In this document: piece after piece, positions 6,680-13,441 of the stretch
How positions within the stretch are numbered: the first letter of the stretch is position 1
Layout: each line of letters begins with the position of its first letter
Assembly: GCA_002420105.1 (NCBI GenBank)
Contig: DIHJ01000107.1
Location: forward strand, 6,120 to 26,117
DNA: 19,998 bases
Direction: 5' to 3'
From: Nitrospira sp. UBA5699
GTDB taxonomy: Bacteria > Nitrospirota > Nitrospiria > Nitrospirales > Nitrospiraceae
The notes under the pieces: generated by a model
Databases searched by the model: none
Told to the model about the DNA's origin: nothing
The model's input: the letters and a program-made list of their open reading frames with translations, nothing else
Position numbers and translations under genes: made by a program

Positions 6680-8167
6680 ATGAGCGCCGATCGACCGACT
6701 CGCCGCGTGATCGCCGTGGCGCCGATGCCCCCGGAGAAGTCCGCCTACGCGCTCGCCCGCTACAGCCGGTCCCCCGACTCCATCGAGAGCAGCATCAAGT
6801 GGGTCCACGGCCACTCGTCCGAAAAATTCTGGGAGCAGTTCTATTTCGACTACGGCCACGCCTCGATCGCCGACCTCGGCCACGTCATCATCTGTTTTGA
6901 GGACATCACCGAGCTGGCCGCCATCCGCCTGGAAGACGAGCCGGTCTGGGACGGCCAGGCGAAATCGAGCCGCTACCAGAACTTTGCCTCCAGCGGCTGG
7001 TACGTGCCGGACGCCATTCACGGCAGCGAGACCGAAGGCACCTACCAGGGCATTCTCCGCAGCCTCGGCGAGGTCTACCGGCTGCTCCACGAGCCGCTGA
7101 CGAAATTTCTCTCCGACCGCGAGCCGCGGCCGGAACCCATGAAGCCGGCCGATTATCAGCGCACGATCGCCGCCCGCGCGTTCGACGTCACGCGCTATCT
7201 CCTGCCGCTGGCCTCGCGGACCAACGTCGGTCAGGTCGTGAGCATCCGGACGTTGGAAAAACAGATCACCCGGCTCCTGTCGTCCCAGCTCCCCGAACTC
7301 CGCATGATCGGCGAGGATCTGAAGGACGCCTGCCAACGGCCTCCCGTGAACGTCTGGGGCGAACTCAGCGGCCAGACGGCCGGGCTCAACGAGCCGATGG
7401 CCCCCACGCTCGCCCGTCATGCCAAGGCGAACGAATACCAGGCGACCGTGTACACCGACCTGGCCCGCTACGCCAAAGAGGCGTTGAGGGGCACCGGCCT
7501 CGATCAACCCTCGTCCTGGGGAACTCAGGAGCCGGTGGACTTGATCGAGCCGCACGATCCGCTCGATGAAACGGTCGCGACGCTCCTGTACCGCGTCTCG
7601 CAGGCACCCTATCGCCGCATCCTCACGGTCGTGCGCGACTGGTCGGAGAAGCAGAAGCAGGATACGATCGGAGTCGCTCTCGGCACCCGCGGCCCGTACG
7701 ACGAACTCATCAAGGAATTCCGCAGCGGCTACGCGTTCACGTTCGACGTGCTGATGGACATCGGCGGCTGGCGCGACATGCACCGGCACCGGCGCTGCCA
7801 GCAGATCCAGCAGAACTTCACGACGGTCCACGGCTACGACGTCCCGCCGGCGCTGGTGCAGGCGGGGCTCGACGGGGAGTACCGGCAGGCGATGGACGCG
7901 GTGCAGGCCGACATCGACCGGCTCAGGAAGGTCAGCGCGGAAGCGGCGCTGTACGCGATCCCGTTCGGATTCAAAGTGCGCTGCCTGTTTAAAATGGATT
8001 TTGCCGAGGCCGAATACATCGCCAAGCTGCGCTCCGGCGTCAAGGGGCACTGGTCCTACCGGACCATCGCCTGGCTGATGAAGCAGAAGCTGGCCGGGCG
8101 CCATCCGGTCCTCGGCGCGTACATGCAGGCGACCTCGCCGGACATCGAAGACACGCTGACGCGGTAG
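6680..8167 (+). CDS. Double-domain ThyX-like (FAD-dependent thymidylate synthase family) protein
   Basis: ThyX makes dTMP from dUMP using methylenetetrahydrofolate and FAD. This 495-aa protein is about twice a normal ThyX (220-260 aa) and seems to hold two ThyX-type halves. The N-half has FWEQFYFDYGHAS (about 50-62), GQAKSSRYQNF (about 92-102) and ARAFDVTRYLLPLASRTNVG (about 165-184). The C-half has RDMHRHRRCQQIQQ (about 365-378) and GYDVP. The canonical RHRxxSxxxxSxRY signature is split: the N-half keeps the SxRY part and the C-half keeps RHR. Activity as a thymidylate synthase is therefore uncertain. The ATG at 6680 follows GGAGAG; an in-frame ATG at 6608 overlaps the promoter. It is followed 20 bp later by a TPR gene. 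Confidence 0.8.
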   Translation: MSADRPTRRVIAVAPMPPEKSAYALARYSRSPDSIESSIKWVHGHSSEKFWEQFYFDYGHASIADLGHVIICFEDITELAAIRLEDEPVWDGQAKSSRYQNFASSGWYVPDAIHGSETEGTYQGILRSLGEVYRLLHEPLTKFLSDREPRPEPMKPADYQRTIAARAFDVTRYLLPLASRTNVGQVVSIRTLEKQITRLLSSQLPELRMIGEDLKDACQRPPVNVWGELSGQTAGLNEPMAPTLARHAKANEYQATVYTDLARYAKEALRGTGLDQPSSWGTQEPVDLIEPHDPLDETVATLLYRVSQAPYRRILTVVRDWSEKQKQDTIGVALGTRGPYDELIKEFRSGYAFTFDVLMDIGGWRDMHRHRRCQQIQQNFTTVHGYDVPPALVQAGLDGEYRQAMDAVQADIDRLRKVSAEAALYAIPFGFKVRCLFKMDFAEAEYIAKLRSGVKGHWSYRTIAWLMKQKLAGRHPVLGAYMQATSPDIEDTLTR

Positions 8168-8187
8168 CGGTAACTGATCGACCAGCC

Positions 8188-9225
8188 ATGAGCGAGTACC
8201 AAACTTATTGCGAAGCGGCGTTGCTGAAGGGAGACTGGGATCGCGCCGCCCAGGCCGCGCTCGCCTGGGCCCGGTATCCGGCGTCGATCGATCGGTCCGA
8301 TCCGCGGCCGCACTTCGTGCTCAACGTCGTCCATCTCATCAAGGGGCAGTTTGCGGACGCCTGGGCCAGCCATGCGAAGTGTCTCCAGGAAACGGACGAC
8401 ATCGCCCAGGTGAAGACGTGGGTGGAAAGCCTCGTCGCGGTCCATGCAGGGGAGGCCTCGGCCCATCTGGTCATGGGCCTGTTCCTGGCGCAATCGGGAC
8501 AATCCGAGCAGTCGATGCAGTCGTACAAGGAAGCGGCGAAGCTCGCGCCGCAATCGGCCTACCCCCATTATTTTCTCGCGCAGATCCACGAGCGGGCTTC
8601 GCACGTGGAGATGGCGATCAAGGAATATCGTGAGGCCGTGCGGCTCGATCCGGCCTATGCGCCGGCGCGGACGAACCTCGGGGTGGCCTACCAGGAACAG
8701 GGCCGGCTGGAGATGGCGATTCCCCAGTATCGTGAAGTCATCAAGCTCAATCCGAACGATGCCGTCGCCCACGCCAATCTCGCCTGCGCGCTGGCGGAGC
8801 AGGGCAAGCTGGAGCCGGCGGTGCAGGCCTACAAGGAAGCGCTGCGGCTGAACCCGAACGACGCCGAAGTCCACTATGCGCTCGGCTGTCTCTATGAGGA
8901 TCGCAGCCGGCCCGATCTGGCGCAGAAGGAATATCGCGAAGCCCTGCGCGCCAATCCTGATTTCGGTCCGGCCCACACGGCGCTGGGATGGATCTCGCTG
9001 GGCAAGGGGCACCTGCAGGACGCCTTCGAGTCCTTCAACCGCGGGCTCAAGGCCAACGACCAGGACGCGCGCGCCTACCACGGCATCGCCGAATACTACG
9101 CCCAGCGGAGAAAGCCTGAGAGCGCGATGGACAACTACGCCAAGGCGCTCAAGTACTACCGGGATCCCGACAAGAAGAACATGATCATGAATCAGCTCTT
9201 TCAGGAAGGCCGGGTGCCGGACTAG
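8188..9225 (+). CDS. Tetratricopeptide-repeat protein
   Basis: This 345-aa protein has about seven tandem 34-residue TPR units from residue 92 to about 330. Examples are YFLAQIHERASHVEMAIKEY, NLGVAYQEQGRLEMAIPQY and ALGCLYEDRSRPDLAQKEY, with the W/L-G-Y-A-P positions of the repeat. The N-terminal 90 residues are helical and may include degenerate repeats. There is no signal peptide or membrane segment, so it is probably a cytoplasmic protein-protein interaction scaffold. It starts 20 bp after the ThyX-like stop with a poor ribosome site, suggesting co-transcription. Its partner and role cannot be read from the sequence. Its stop codon shares CTAG with the convergent protease gene. Confidence 0.9.
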   Translation: MSEYQTYCEAALLKGDWDRAAQAALAWARYPASIDRSDPRPHFVLNVVHLIKGQFADAWASHAKCLQETDDIAQVKTWVESLVAVHAGEASAHLVMGLFLAQSGQSEQSMQSYKEAAKLAPQSAYPHYFLAQIHERASHVEMAIKEYREAVRLDPAYAPARTNLGVAYQEQGRLEMAIPQYREVIKLNPNDAVAHANLACALAEQGKLEPAVQAYKEALRLNPNDAEVHYALGCLYEDRSRPDLAQKEYREALRANPDFGPAHTALGWISLGKGHLQDAFESFNRGLKANDQDARAYHGIAEYYAQRRKPESAMDNYAKALKYYRDPDKKNMIMNQLFQEGRVPD

Positions 9226-10766
9226 GGCGAGATCGAGAGGAAGATCGTCGCGTTGCCGCGGGCGATCAACAGCAGCACGGGGGATCTTGCGGTCAGCTCC
9301 TTGGTGAGCCGCTCGAAATCGCGCACGTGCTTCACGGGCTTCCGGTTGATCTCCCGGATGATGTCCCCCTTCCGGACTCCGGCCCGCTCGGCCGGGCTGT
9401 CCGGTTCAATCTCCGTCACGACGACGCCGGTCTGAATTCGGGCCCGGCCCGACCGGTCCGGTTTCACCTCTTCCACGGTCATTCCGGCCAGGGCGTGGTC
9501 GCCTCTTCCGCTTCCCCCGCTCTTGGTCGAGACCACCTCCTTCGGCTGTTCCCCGATGACGAGCGTGAGGTCCTTCGTCGTCTTGTCCCGCCAGATCGAA
9601 AGTCGCACGGAGGTCCCCGGCGGCGTCTCGGCGACCAGCGATCGCAGATGGCCGGGATCGTTGACGGTCTTTCCGTCGTACCCGGTGATGATGTCGCCCC
9701 GCTCCAGCTTCGCCTTGGCCGCCGGTCCGTCATCCAACACGTCCGCCACGAGCGCGCCTTTCGTGCCTGCCGCGCCGAATTCCTTCGCAAGGTCCTGCGT
9801 GATCTCCTGAATCGAGACACCGATCCAGCCCCTGACGACCTTGCCGTGCCGGATCAGGCTGTCCATCACGCTCCTGGCCATGTTGCTGGGAATGGCGAAG
9901 CCGATTCCCATGTAGCCGCCGCTCTGGGTAAAGATCGCCGTGTTGATGCCGATGAGTTCGCCTCTTACATTCACGAGGGCCCCGCCGGAATTGCCGGGGT
10001 TGATCGCGGCATCGGTCTGAATGAAGTCTTCATAGTCGACGATTCCCATGTTTGCGCGGCCGACGGCGCTGATGATGCCCATCGTGACGGTCTGGCTCAG
10101 GCCGAACGGGTTTCCCACCGCGAGCACCATCTCGCCGACCTGCAGCTGCCCGGCATCTCCCCACGTCAGGACGGGAAGGTTCGATGCGTCGATCTTGAGG
10201 ACCGCCACGTCCGTCTTCGGATCGGTTCCGATCACCTTCGCCTTGAACGTCCGCTTGTCCGGCAGCGAGACCGTCAGCTCGTCGGCCCCTTCCACCACAT
10301 GATTGTTGGTGACGATGTACCCGTCCTGCGTGACGATCACCCCGGACCCGAGACCCTGCTCGCGGCGGTCGCGGGGAGCCGGCATGCGCCGCTCGAATTC
10401 TTCCCCGAAGAATCGGCGGAAGAAGGGATCGTCAAAGAACGGCCCCGGTCGTTCGGCGCCTGGCGCGGTTTTCTTGACGGAGGAGATATTGACGACCGCC
10501 GCCTTCGCGTGCTTGGCCGCCGCCACGAACGGTTGCGCGAAGATGCCCGCATTCGCCGCCCCGGGCTGGTCCGCCCCGGTCGTCGGCTGGCCGGCGGCGG
10601 CATCCTGCGGCGGCGAACAGATGGCCAGGCTCATGAACAACATGAGGATCGCGCCGGCCAACGGAGCCGCCGGCCGGTTTCGGATCGGGGCCGCAAGCCC
10701 GCTCCCGACCTGTTCGGCCGCTCCCTCCGGCGTCGACGCGATCTGAGTCATTCGCAGTTCGTCCAT
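9222..10766 (-). CDS. degP: Deg/HtrA-type periplasmic serine protease
   Basis: This is a trypsin-like envelope protease/chaperone of the DegP/HtrA family, 514 aa, near the family length. A cytoplasmic N-terminal stretch of about 33 residues precedes a hydrophobic segment (about 34-50), which acts as a signal peptide or anchor. The catalytic triad is visible: His156 in TNNHVV, Asp186 in DPKTDVAVLK and Ser260 in NPGNSGGA. Two PDZ domains follow, at about 310-395 and 430-505 (the latter with GVVVTEIEPDSPAERAGVRKGDIIREIN split across its core). The start at 10766 has a weak GAGAG site; Met6 is an alternative. The N-terminal extension before the signal is longer than usual. A zinc-ribbon gene ends 16 bp upstream, so they may be co-transcribed. 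Confidence 0.93.
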   Translation of the reverse strand: MDELRMTQIASTPEGAAEQVGSGLAAPIRNRPAAPLAGAILMLFMSLAICSPPQDAAAGQPTTGADQPGAANAGIFAQPFVAAAKHAKAAVVNISSVKKTAPGAERPGPFFDDPFFRRFFGEEFERRMPAPRDRREQGLGSGVIVTQDGYIVTNNHVVEGADELTVSLPDKRTFKAKVIGTDPKTDVAVLKIDASNLPVLTWGDAGQLQVGEMVLAVGNPFGLSQTVTMGIISAVGRANMGIVDYEDFIQTDAAINPGNSGGALVNVRGELIGINTAIFTQSGGYMGIGFAIPSNMARSVMDSLIRHGKVVRGWIGVSIQEITQDLAKEFGAAGTKGALVADVLDDGPAAKAKLERGDIITGYDGKTVNDPGHLRSLVAETPPGTSVRLSIWRDKTTKDLTLVIGEQPKEVVSTKSGGSGRGDHALAGMTVEEVKPDRSGRARIQTGVVVTEIEPDSPAERAGVRKGDIIREINRKPVKHVRDFERLTKELTARSPVLLLIARGNATIFLSISP

Positions 10767-10782
10767 CGGCTCTCGTTTCGTG

Positions 10783-11004
10783 CTAGGCGGCCGCCCGCGC
10801 CATGCCGGGTGCCCCGTCGGCGGCCCTCATCGGGGCCGGGCGCCGGCGCGGCGCCCGTGCGATCCGGTTCTCCAGGATCAGCGGATCGGTCACATGACCG
10901 CAGTTCAGACACTTCCATCCCTCATACTCCCATGCTTCCAGCGCGGTCACGCCGCCGGAGAAGGACACGTCGATGCCGAATCCTCCACAGCGCTCGCATT
11001 TCAT
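10783..11004 (-). CDS. Small zinc-ribbon protein
   Basis: This 73-aa protein starts MKCERCGGFG and carries a second pair, KCLNCGH, giving CxxC...CxxC with about 25 residues between the pairs, a zinc-ribbon or rubredoxin-like knuckle. The tail is basic and low in complexity (RAPRRRPAP). I start it at 11004 because a strong GGGAGGTGAG ribosome site precedes that ATG and the longer form to 11079 adds a non-conserved stretch. It lies 16 bp upstream of the HtrA-type protease. Proteins of this size and pattern can bind nucleic acid or regulate transcription, but no specific function can be given. Confidence 0.75.
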   Translation of the reverse strand: MKCERCGGFGIDVSFSGGVTALEAWEYEGWKCLNCGHVTDPLILENRIARAPRRRPAPMRAADGAPGMARAAA

Positions 11005-11050
11005 CGATCTCACCTCCCGTGCGCAGAAGAGGGGACCCGCGATGGCGCGA

Positions 11051-11072
11051 GCACGGCGGGTCCCCCGCGTGC
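11051..11072 (-). other. GC-rich stem-loop between exported-protein and zinc-ribbon genes
   Basis: GCACG-G-CGGG (11051-11060) pairs with CCCG-CGTGC (11064-11072), leaving one bulged base and a 3-nt loop. It starts just after the stop codon of the 128-aa exported protein. No T tract follows on either strand, so it may be a 3' stabilising hairpin or a factor-dependent terminator. Confidence 0.3.
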
Positions 11073-11075
11073 GGA

Positions 11076-11462
11076 TCAACTGGATTTAATGGGCACATGC
11101 TGACGGATGAACGTCGTGATCGGCTCGATGTCGGATTGTGAGTAGTAGTGTTTCCTCACACCCTCTTCGAACACGCCGAGCGCGTCGTGCACAAGCTGTT
11201 GCGCCAACGGAGTGTTATTCGCCGCTTGCGCCTTGGCCGCCTCGTTCAACTTGCGGAGCACTACCGCCTGGGGAGTCCGCGGATCGCTGGCGTAGACGTA
11301 TCGATAATCCTTCTTGAGCAGTTCCTGTTCGATCTCCTTGACCCATGGCGCCGCATACATGTCGGCACCGGAGATCCATCCGGCCGATTGCACCGTGGTC
11401 GGCACCAGCGCCACCCCGCCGATCAGCAGGGACAGCGCGCAAAGAACGGCTGTGACTTTCAT
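11076..11462 (-). CDS. Small exported protein, unrecognised
   Basis: This 128-aa protein has a clear signal peptide (MKVTAVLCALSLLIGGVAL..., probable cleavage near VQSA/GW at 26). The mature part is helical and charged, with no cysteine, so it is probably periplasmic. A very strong ribosome site, AAGGAGGG (11474-11467), precedes the ATG. The last 35 residues resemble those of the divergently encoded exported protein at 11894-12286: both have an H-x-A-L pattern followed by DIEP/KIEP and I-R-Q-x-x-P. I do not recognise a family. It may belong to a lineage-specific family of small envelope proteins. Confidence 0.8.
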   Translation of the reverse strand: MKVTAVLCALSLLIGGVALVPTTVQSAGWISGADMYAAPWVKEIEQELLKKDYRYVYASDPRTPQAVVLRKLNEAAKAQAANNTPLAQQLVHDALGVFEEGVRKHYYSQSDIEPITTFIRQHVPIKSS

Positions 11463-11685
11463 ATGTCCCTCCTTGGGTTAGGGGTTAGACTGTGGTAGCG
11501 CGGCGGGGGTCGTCACGCGGTTCATCGTCCGGACTAGCATGACGACTCCGCCTAACGGGAGCGCAAATAATTCCTCCCGAAACAAAGTCAAGACCCGACA
11601 GACGGGGGCCCCGCTGCCGCGCCCAGGGCCCGAGTCGGGCGGCCGGGTTCGCCTGCGCAACGTCGGAACCCGCCTGCATCCCCCC

Positions 11686-11713
11686 TTGACTCGACACAAT
11701 CCGGTATTATTCA
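11686..11713 (+). promoter_or_regulatory. Weak candidate promoter for the 11894 gene
   Basis: TTGACT (11686-11691) is followed 16 bp later by TATTCA (11708-11713); a better-looking TATTAT (11705-11710) is only 13 bp away. It would give a leader of about 175 nt carrying the nested dyad at 11831-11883. Confidence 0.25.
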
Positions 11714-11830
11714 CGCCTGTCGTCACACCGCTGGACTGGATGGACTTGGTGAAGGGCCCACTGTCCGGAATGGCGGTCGCGGCGGGGATTCCCTCCGCCG
11801 GCCCTTCCTTCCGCTTCTCCGGCTCCGGCG

Positions 11831-11883
11831 CGTAAAACGTCCGAGATCAGGTTCACCGACCCCGGTGACATGCCCGTTTTACG
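11831..11883 (+). promoter_or_regulatory. Nested inverted repeats in the leader of the 11894 gene
   Basis: An outer perfect 9-bp inverted repeat, CGTAAAACG (11831-11839) with CGTTTTACG (11875-11883), encloses an inner perfect 6-bp hairpin, TCACCG-ACCC-CGGTGA (11853-11868). The outer right arm touches the GAGG ribosome site (11883-11886) of the downstream exported-protein gene. It could be an mRNA structure controlling translation or a two-site operator. Confidence 0.5.
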
Positions 11884-11893
11884 AGGTCGAACC

Positions 11894-12286
11894 ATGAGGA
11901 TCGTTCACATGATCATCTGCGTGCTTCTGGCCTGCCCGGTTGCGACAGGGGCGGCGGCGGGACCGGTCCGCGTGTCCGGCGAGTCGTACGCGTTGGGGTA
12001 TGACGTCATCGGCCGGGCGGAACGGGTTCTCAAACAGGCTGCCGTCGACAGTCCGAAGTGGCACAGCAAGCAGGACTCCATCCAGCGCGACGTCCACGAC
12101 GTCACTTTCCTCTTGGAGCAGGCCTGGCGGGCGGCGGAGAAGTCCAATGACGCGGCCAAGAAGGAATACGCGCATCAGGCCCTCACGGTGCTGCAGCGGG
12201 CGGTCATGCGGGGTCACTTTGATCCGGACAAGATCGAGCCGGTCCTTGCCCTGATCCGGCAGCTGTTGCCGAACGTGTCGGTCTGA
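11894..12286 (+). CDS. Small exported protein, unrecognised, related to the 11076-11462 gene
   Basis: This 130-aa protein has a signal peptide (MRIVHMIICVLLACPVATGAAAG, probable cleavage near residue 22). The mature part is helical, rich in Ala and charged residues, and probably periplasmic. Its C-terminus (AHQALTVLQRAVM...DKIEPVLALIRQLLP) aligns over about 35 residues with the divergent neighbour, with roughly 12 identities by eye. The ATG at 11894 follows GAGG at a good distance; an in-frame ATG at 11870 lies inside the inverted-repeat region and is less likely. No family recognised. The SPW-like membrane protein gene starts 53 bp downstream. Confidence 0.8.
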   Translation: MRIVHMIICVLLACPVATGAAAGPVRVSGESYALGYDVIGRAERVLKQAAVDSPKWHSKQDSIQRDVHDVTFLLEQAWRAAEKSNDAAKKEYAHQALTVLQRAVMRGHFDPDKIEPVLALIRQLLPNVSV

Positions 12287-12339
12287 GGGACGGGAACGGT
12301 CTCGGGTTCGAACGAAGGGGGAAAGGAGGTGAGCGGACT

Positions 12340-12546
12340 ATGATGAAATACATGCCATGGCTGTTGGCCGTCATCGCGAGCTGGCTCATCGCCGCGCCCT
12401 TTCTGCTGGGGTATGCGGAGACGGAACCGGCGATGCACAATGATGTCGGGGTCGGCGCGGCGATGTTGCTGGGCGCGCTTGCCTGGGGCGTGTCAGAGTG
12501 GCGGAGTCACGGGCTGAGTACCGGCATGCAGGCACAACGCCGATAA
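12340..12546 (+). CDS. SPW-repeat-like small membrane protein
   Basis: This 68-aa protein has two membrane helices (about residues 5-25 and 38-53) and the pattern PWLLAVIASWLIAAPFLLGY, as seen in SPW-repeat membrane proteins (often part of small stress-linked gene groups). A near-perfect GGAGGTGA ribosome site (within 12321-12334) precedes it; the start may be 12340 or the adjacent ATG at 12343. It probably follows the exported-protein gene in one transcript and is followed by a terminator-like hairpin. Function is unknown. Confidence 0.75.
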   Translation: MMKYMPWLLAVIASWLIAAPFLLGYAETEPAMHNDVGVGAAMLLGALAWGVSEWRSHGLSTGMQAQRR

Positions 12547-12560
12547 CCGGTGCGGACCCG

Positions 12561-12590
12561 GGGGCCTGTCAGGACAGCGAGGCAGGCCCC
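12561..12590 (+). terminator. Terminator-like hairpin after the SPW-like gene
   Basis: GGGGCCTG (12561-12568) and CAGGCCCC (12583-12590) form a perfect 8-bp stem. The loop is 14 nt, and its start overlaps a small inner dyad (CTGTC-AG-GACAG). A T-rich stretch (TCGCATTATTTGTTG) follows. It lies 14 bp after the stop codon. Confidence 0.55.
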
Positions 12591-12659
12591 TCGCATTATT
12601 TGTTGTGGAGTCCGTGGAGGATTCTTCGAGCCGAGAGCGAAGTCGGGCGCATTCTTGAT

Positions 12660-12722
12660 CTGGAGGTTGCTCAAAATACTCTCCAGCAAGGCTTGCAGGG
12701 AGTGGCGGCGTTTTTCAACGCC
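12660..12722. repeat. Cluster of three small hairpins in a convergent gap
   Basis: Three dyads follow each other. They are CTGGAG/CTCCAG (12660-12665, 12681-12686), GCAAG-G-CTTGC (12686-12696) and GGCGTT-TTTC-AACGCC (12707-12722). They fill the space before the stop of the minus-strand operon. The end reading GTTGAAAAACGCC on the minus strand resembles the edge of dispersed intergenic repeats I associate with Nitrospira genomes, but this is from memory. Without a T tract, a terminator role is not clear. Confidence 0.4.
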
Positions 12723-12725
12723 TGA

Positions 12726-13079
12726 TTAGAGTTCGCGGATCGCGCCCTGAAGGACGGTAATCTGCGTCACCGGATCGCCGGACGCTTTCAATTCCGTCCG
12801 GATCTGGTCTTTCAGGTAGGAGGAGTAGCCGACGCGGTCGATGAGCAGGTCGAGGAACCGTTCGGCGGGGAGCAGGCTCTGGGTCTTGAGTTCTTCGACG
12901 GTTTCGTCGCTGACGGGGACGTAGGTGCTGCCGAGATGAAACACGACGTTGTAGTACCGGCCCTGTCCGATGCGCTCGAAACGTAGACCCTTCACAGCGT
13001 CCCCCGTGGTGGAACCGTCAACGAGAGGCCCATTGTAGACAATCGACCCCCCGGAAGACAAGGGAGGCCCGCCCGTCAC
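12726..13079 (-). CDS. Unrecognised protein, last gene of the DAB operon
   Basis: This is a 117-aa soluble protein with no signal peptide, membrane segment or cysteine. The core (RFERIGQGRYYNVVFHLGSTYVPV, split) looks like beta strands, and the C-terminal half (EELKTQSLLPAERFLDLLIDRVG...) is helical. The GTG at 13079 overlaps the stop of the PII-like gene in a GTGA, which argues for coupled translation. A second candidate start is the GTG of VKGLRFERIG (near 12994), with GGGGGAC upstream. I do not recognise a family. Its tight coupling suggests a role in, or regulation of, the bicarbonate system. Confidence 0.7.
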   Translation of the reverse strand: MTGGPPLSSGGSIVYNGPLVDGSTTGDAVKGLRFERIGQGRYYNVVFHLGSTYVPVSDETVEELKTQSLLPAERFLDLLIDRVGYSSYLKDQIRTELKASGDPVTQITVLQGAIREL

Positions 13080-13417
13080 GCGCCGCCGGGTTTCTTCCCG
13101 AAATACTCCTGCCGGCTCACCGCGACGTCGCTGACGAACATCACGCCGGAGAACCGGTCGAACAGCGGCCGCAGTCCCGCCAGGATCGGCTCCACTTTGG
13201 TGTCCGGGACCACCGTCATGATCATCACCAGGCTCTCCTGTTCACTGAACATGAAGTGGGCTTCGCGGATGCCGTGATGGCCCTTTCCCGATACATTGCC
13301 GATGATCGTGTAGCCGCTCGCATTGACCTTGTCGAACAAGTCCGTGACGAAAGCCCGGTGTTCGCCGGCGACGATGACACGGATCTCCTTCATCGGATGC
13401 AACGTCAGCCCGCTCAT
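13076..13417 (-). CDS. PII-like regulatory protein of the DAB operon
   Basis: This 113-aa protein has the ferredoxin-like fold pattern of PII proteins: a KEIRVIVAGEH strand, a helix, then SGYTIIGNVSGKGHHG (about 34-49), VMIMTVVPDTKVEPIL and a closing FSGVMFVSDV strand. The long T-loop with its uridylylated Tyr, as in GlnB/GlnK, is missing, so it is not a classical nitrogen sensor. PII-like proteins near carbon-uptake genes (such as the carboxysome-associated CPII) bind bicarbonate or adenine nucleotides, so a carbon- or energy-sensing role is inferred. The ATG at 13417 has an AAGGAG site. It lies 24 bp after dabA. Confidence 0.75.
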   Translation of the reverse strand: MSGLTLHPMKEIRVIVAGEHRAFVTDLFDKVNASGYTIIGNVSGKGHHGIREAHFMFSEQESLVMIMTVVPDTKVEPILAGLRPLFDRFSGVMFVSDVAVSRQEYFGKKPGGA

Positions 13418-13441
13418 GCGACCAACTCCTTTCTGGTCCTC

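Larger units (their letters stand above)
11463..11893. other. Divergent 431-bp intergenic region
   Basis: This gap lies between the two divergent exported-protein genes. TTGACT-like -35 boxes point outward on both strands (11591-11586 minus, 11686-11691 plus). A dyad CGGGAG (11559-11564) / CTCCCG (11577-11582) and a nested dyad at 11831-11883 are present. No convincing small gene is seen; the possible reading frames inside lack ribosome sites and have unnatural compositions. Confidence 0.6.

Noticed and set aside
6536..8104. 522-codon open frame opposite the ThyX-like gene
   Set aside because: The plus strand carries recognisable motifs and a ribosome site; the antisense product has no family features.
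10614..10640. Possible lipoprotein signal (LAIC) in the protease
   Set aside because: Ile just before Cys does not fit the lipobox; it looks like an ordinary signal or anchor helix.
9327..11141. 604-codon open frame opposite the protease gene
   Set aside because: It runs through the protease, zinc-ribbon and exported-protein genes and has no recognisable domain.
11478..11726. Small minus-strand open frame in the divergent gap
   Set aside because: No ribosome site, Arg/Pro/Gly-rich composition and no coding signature.
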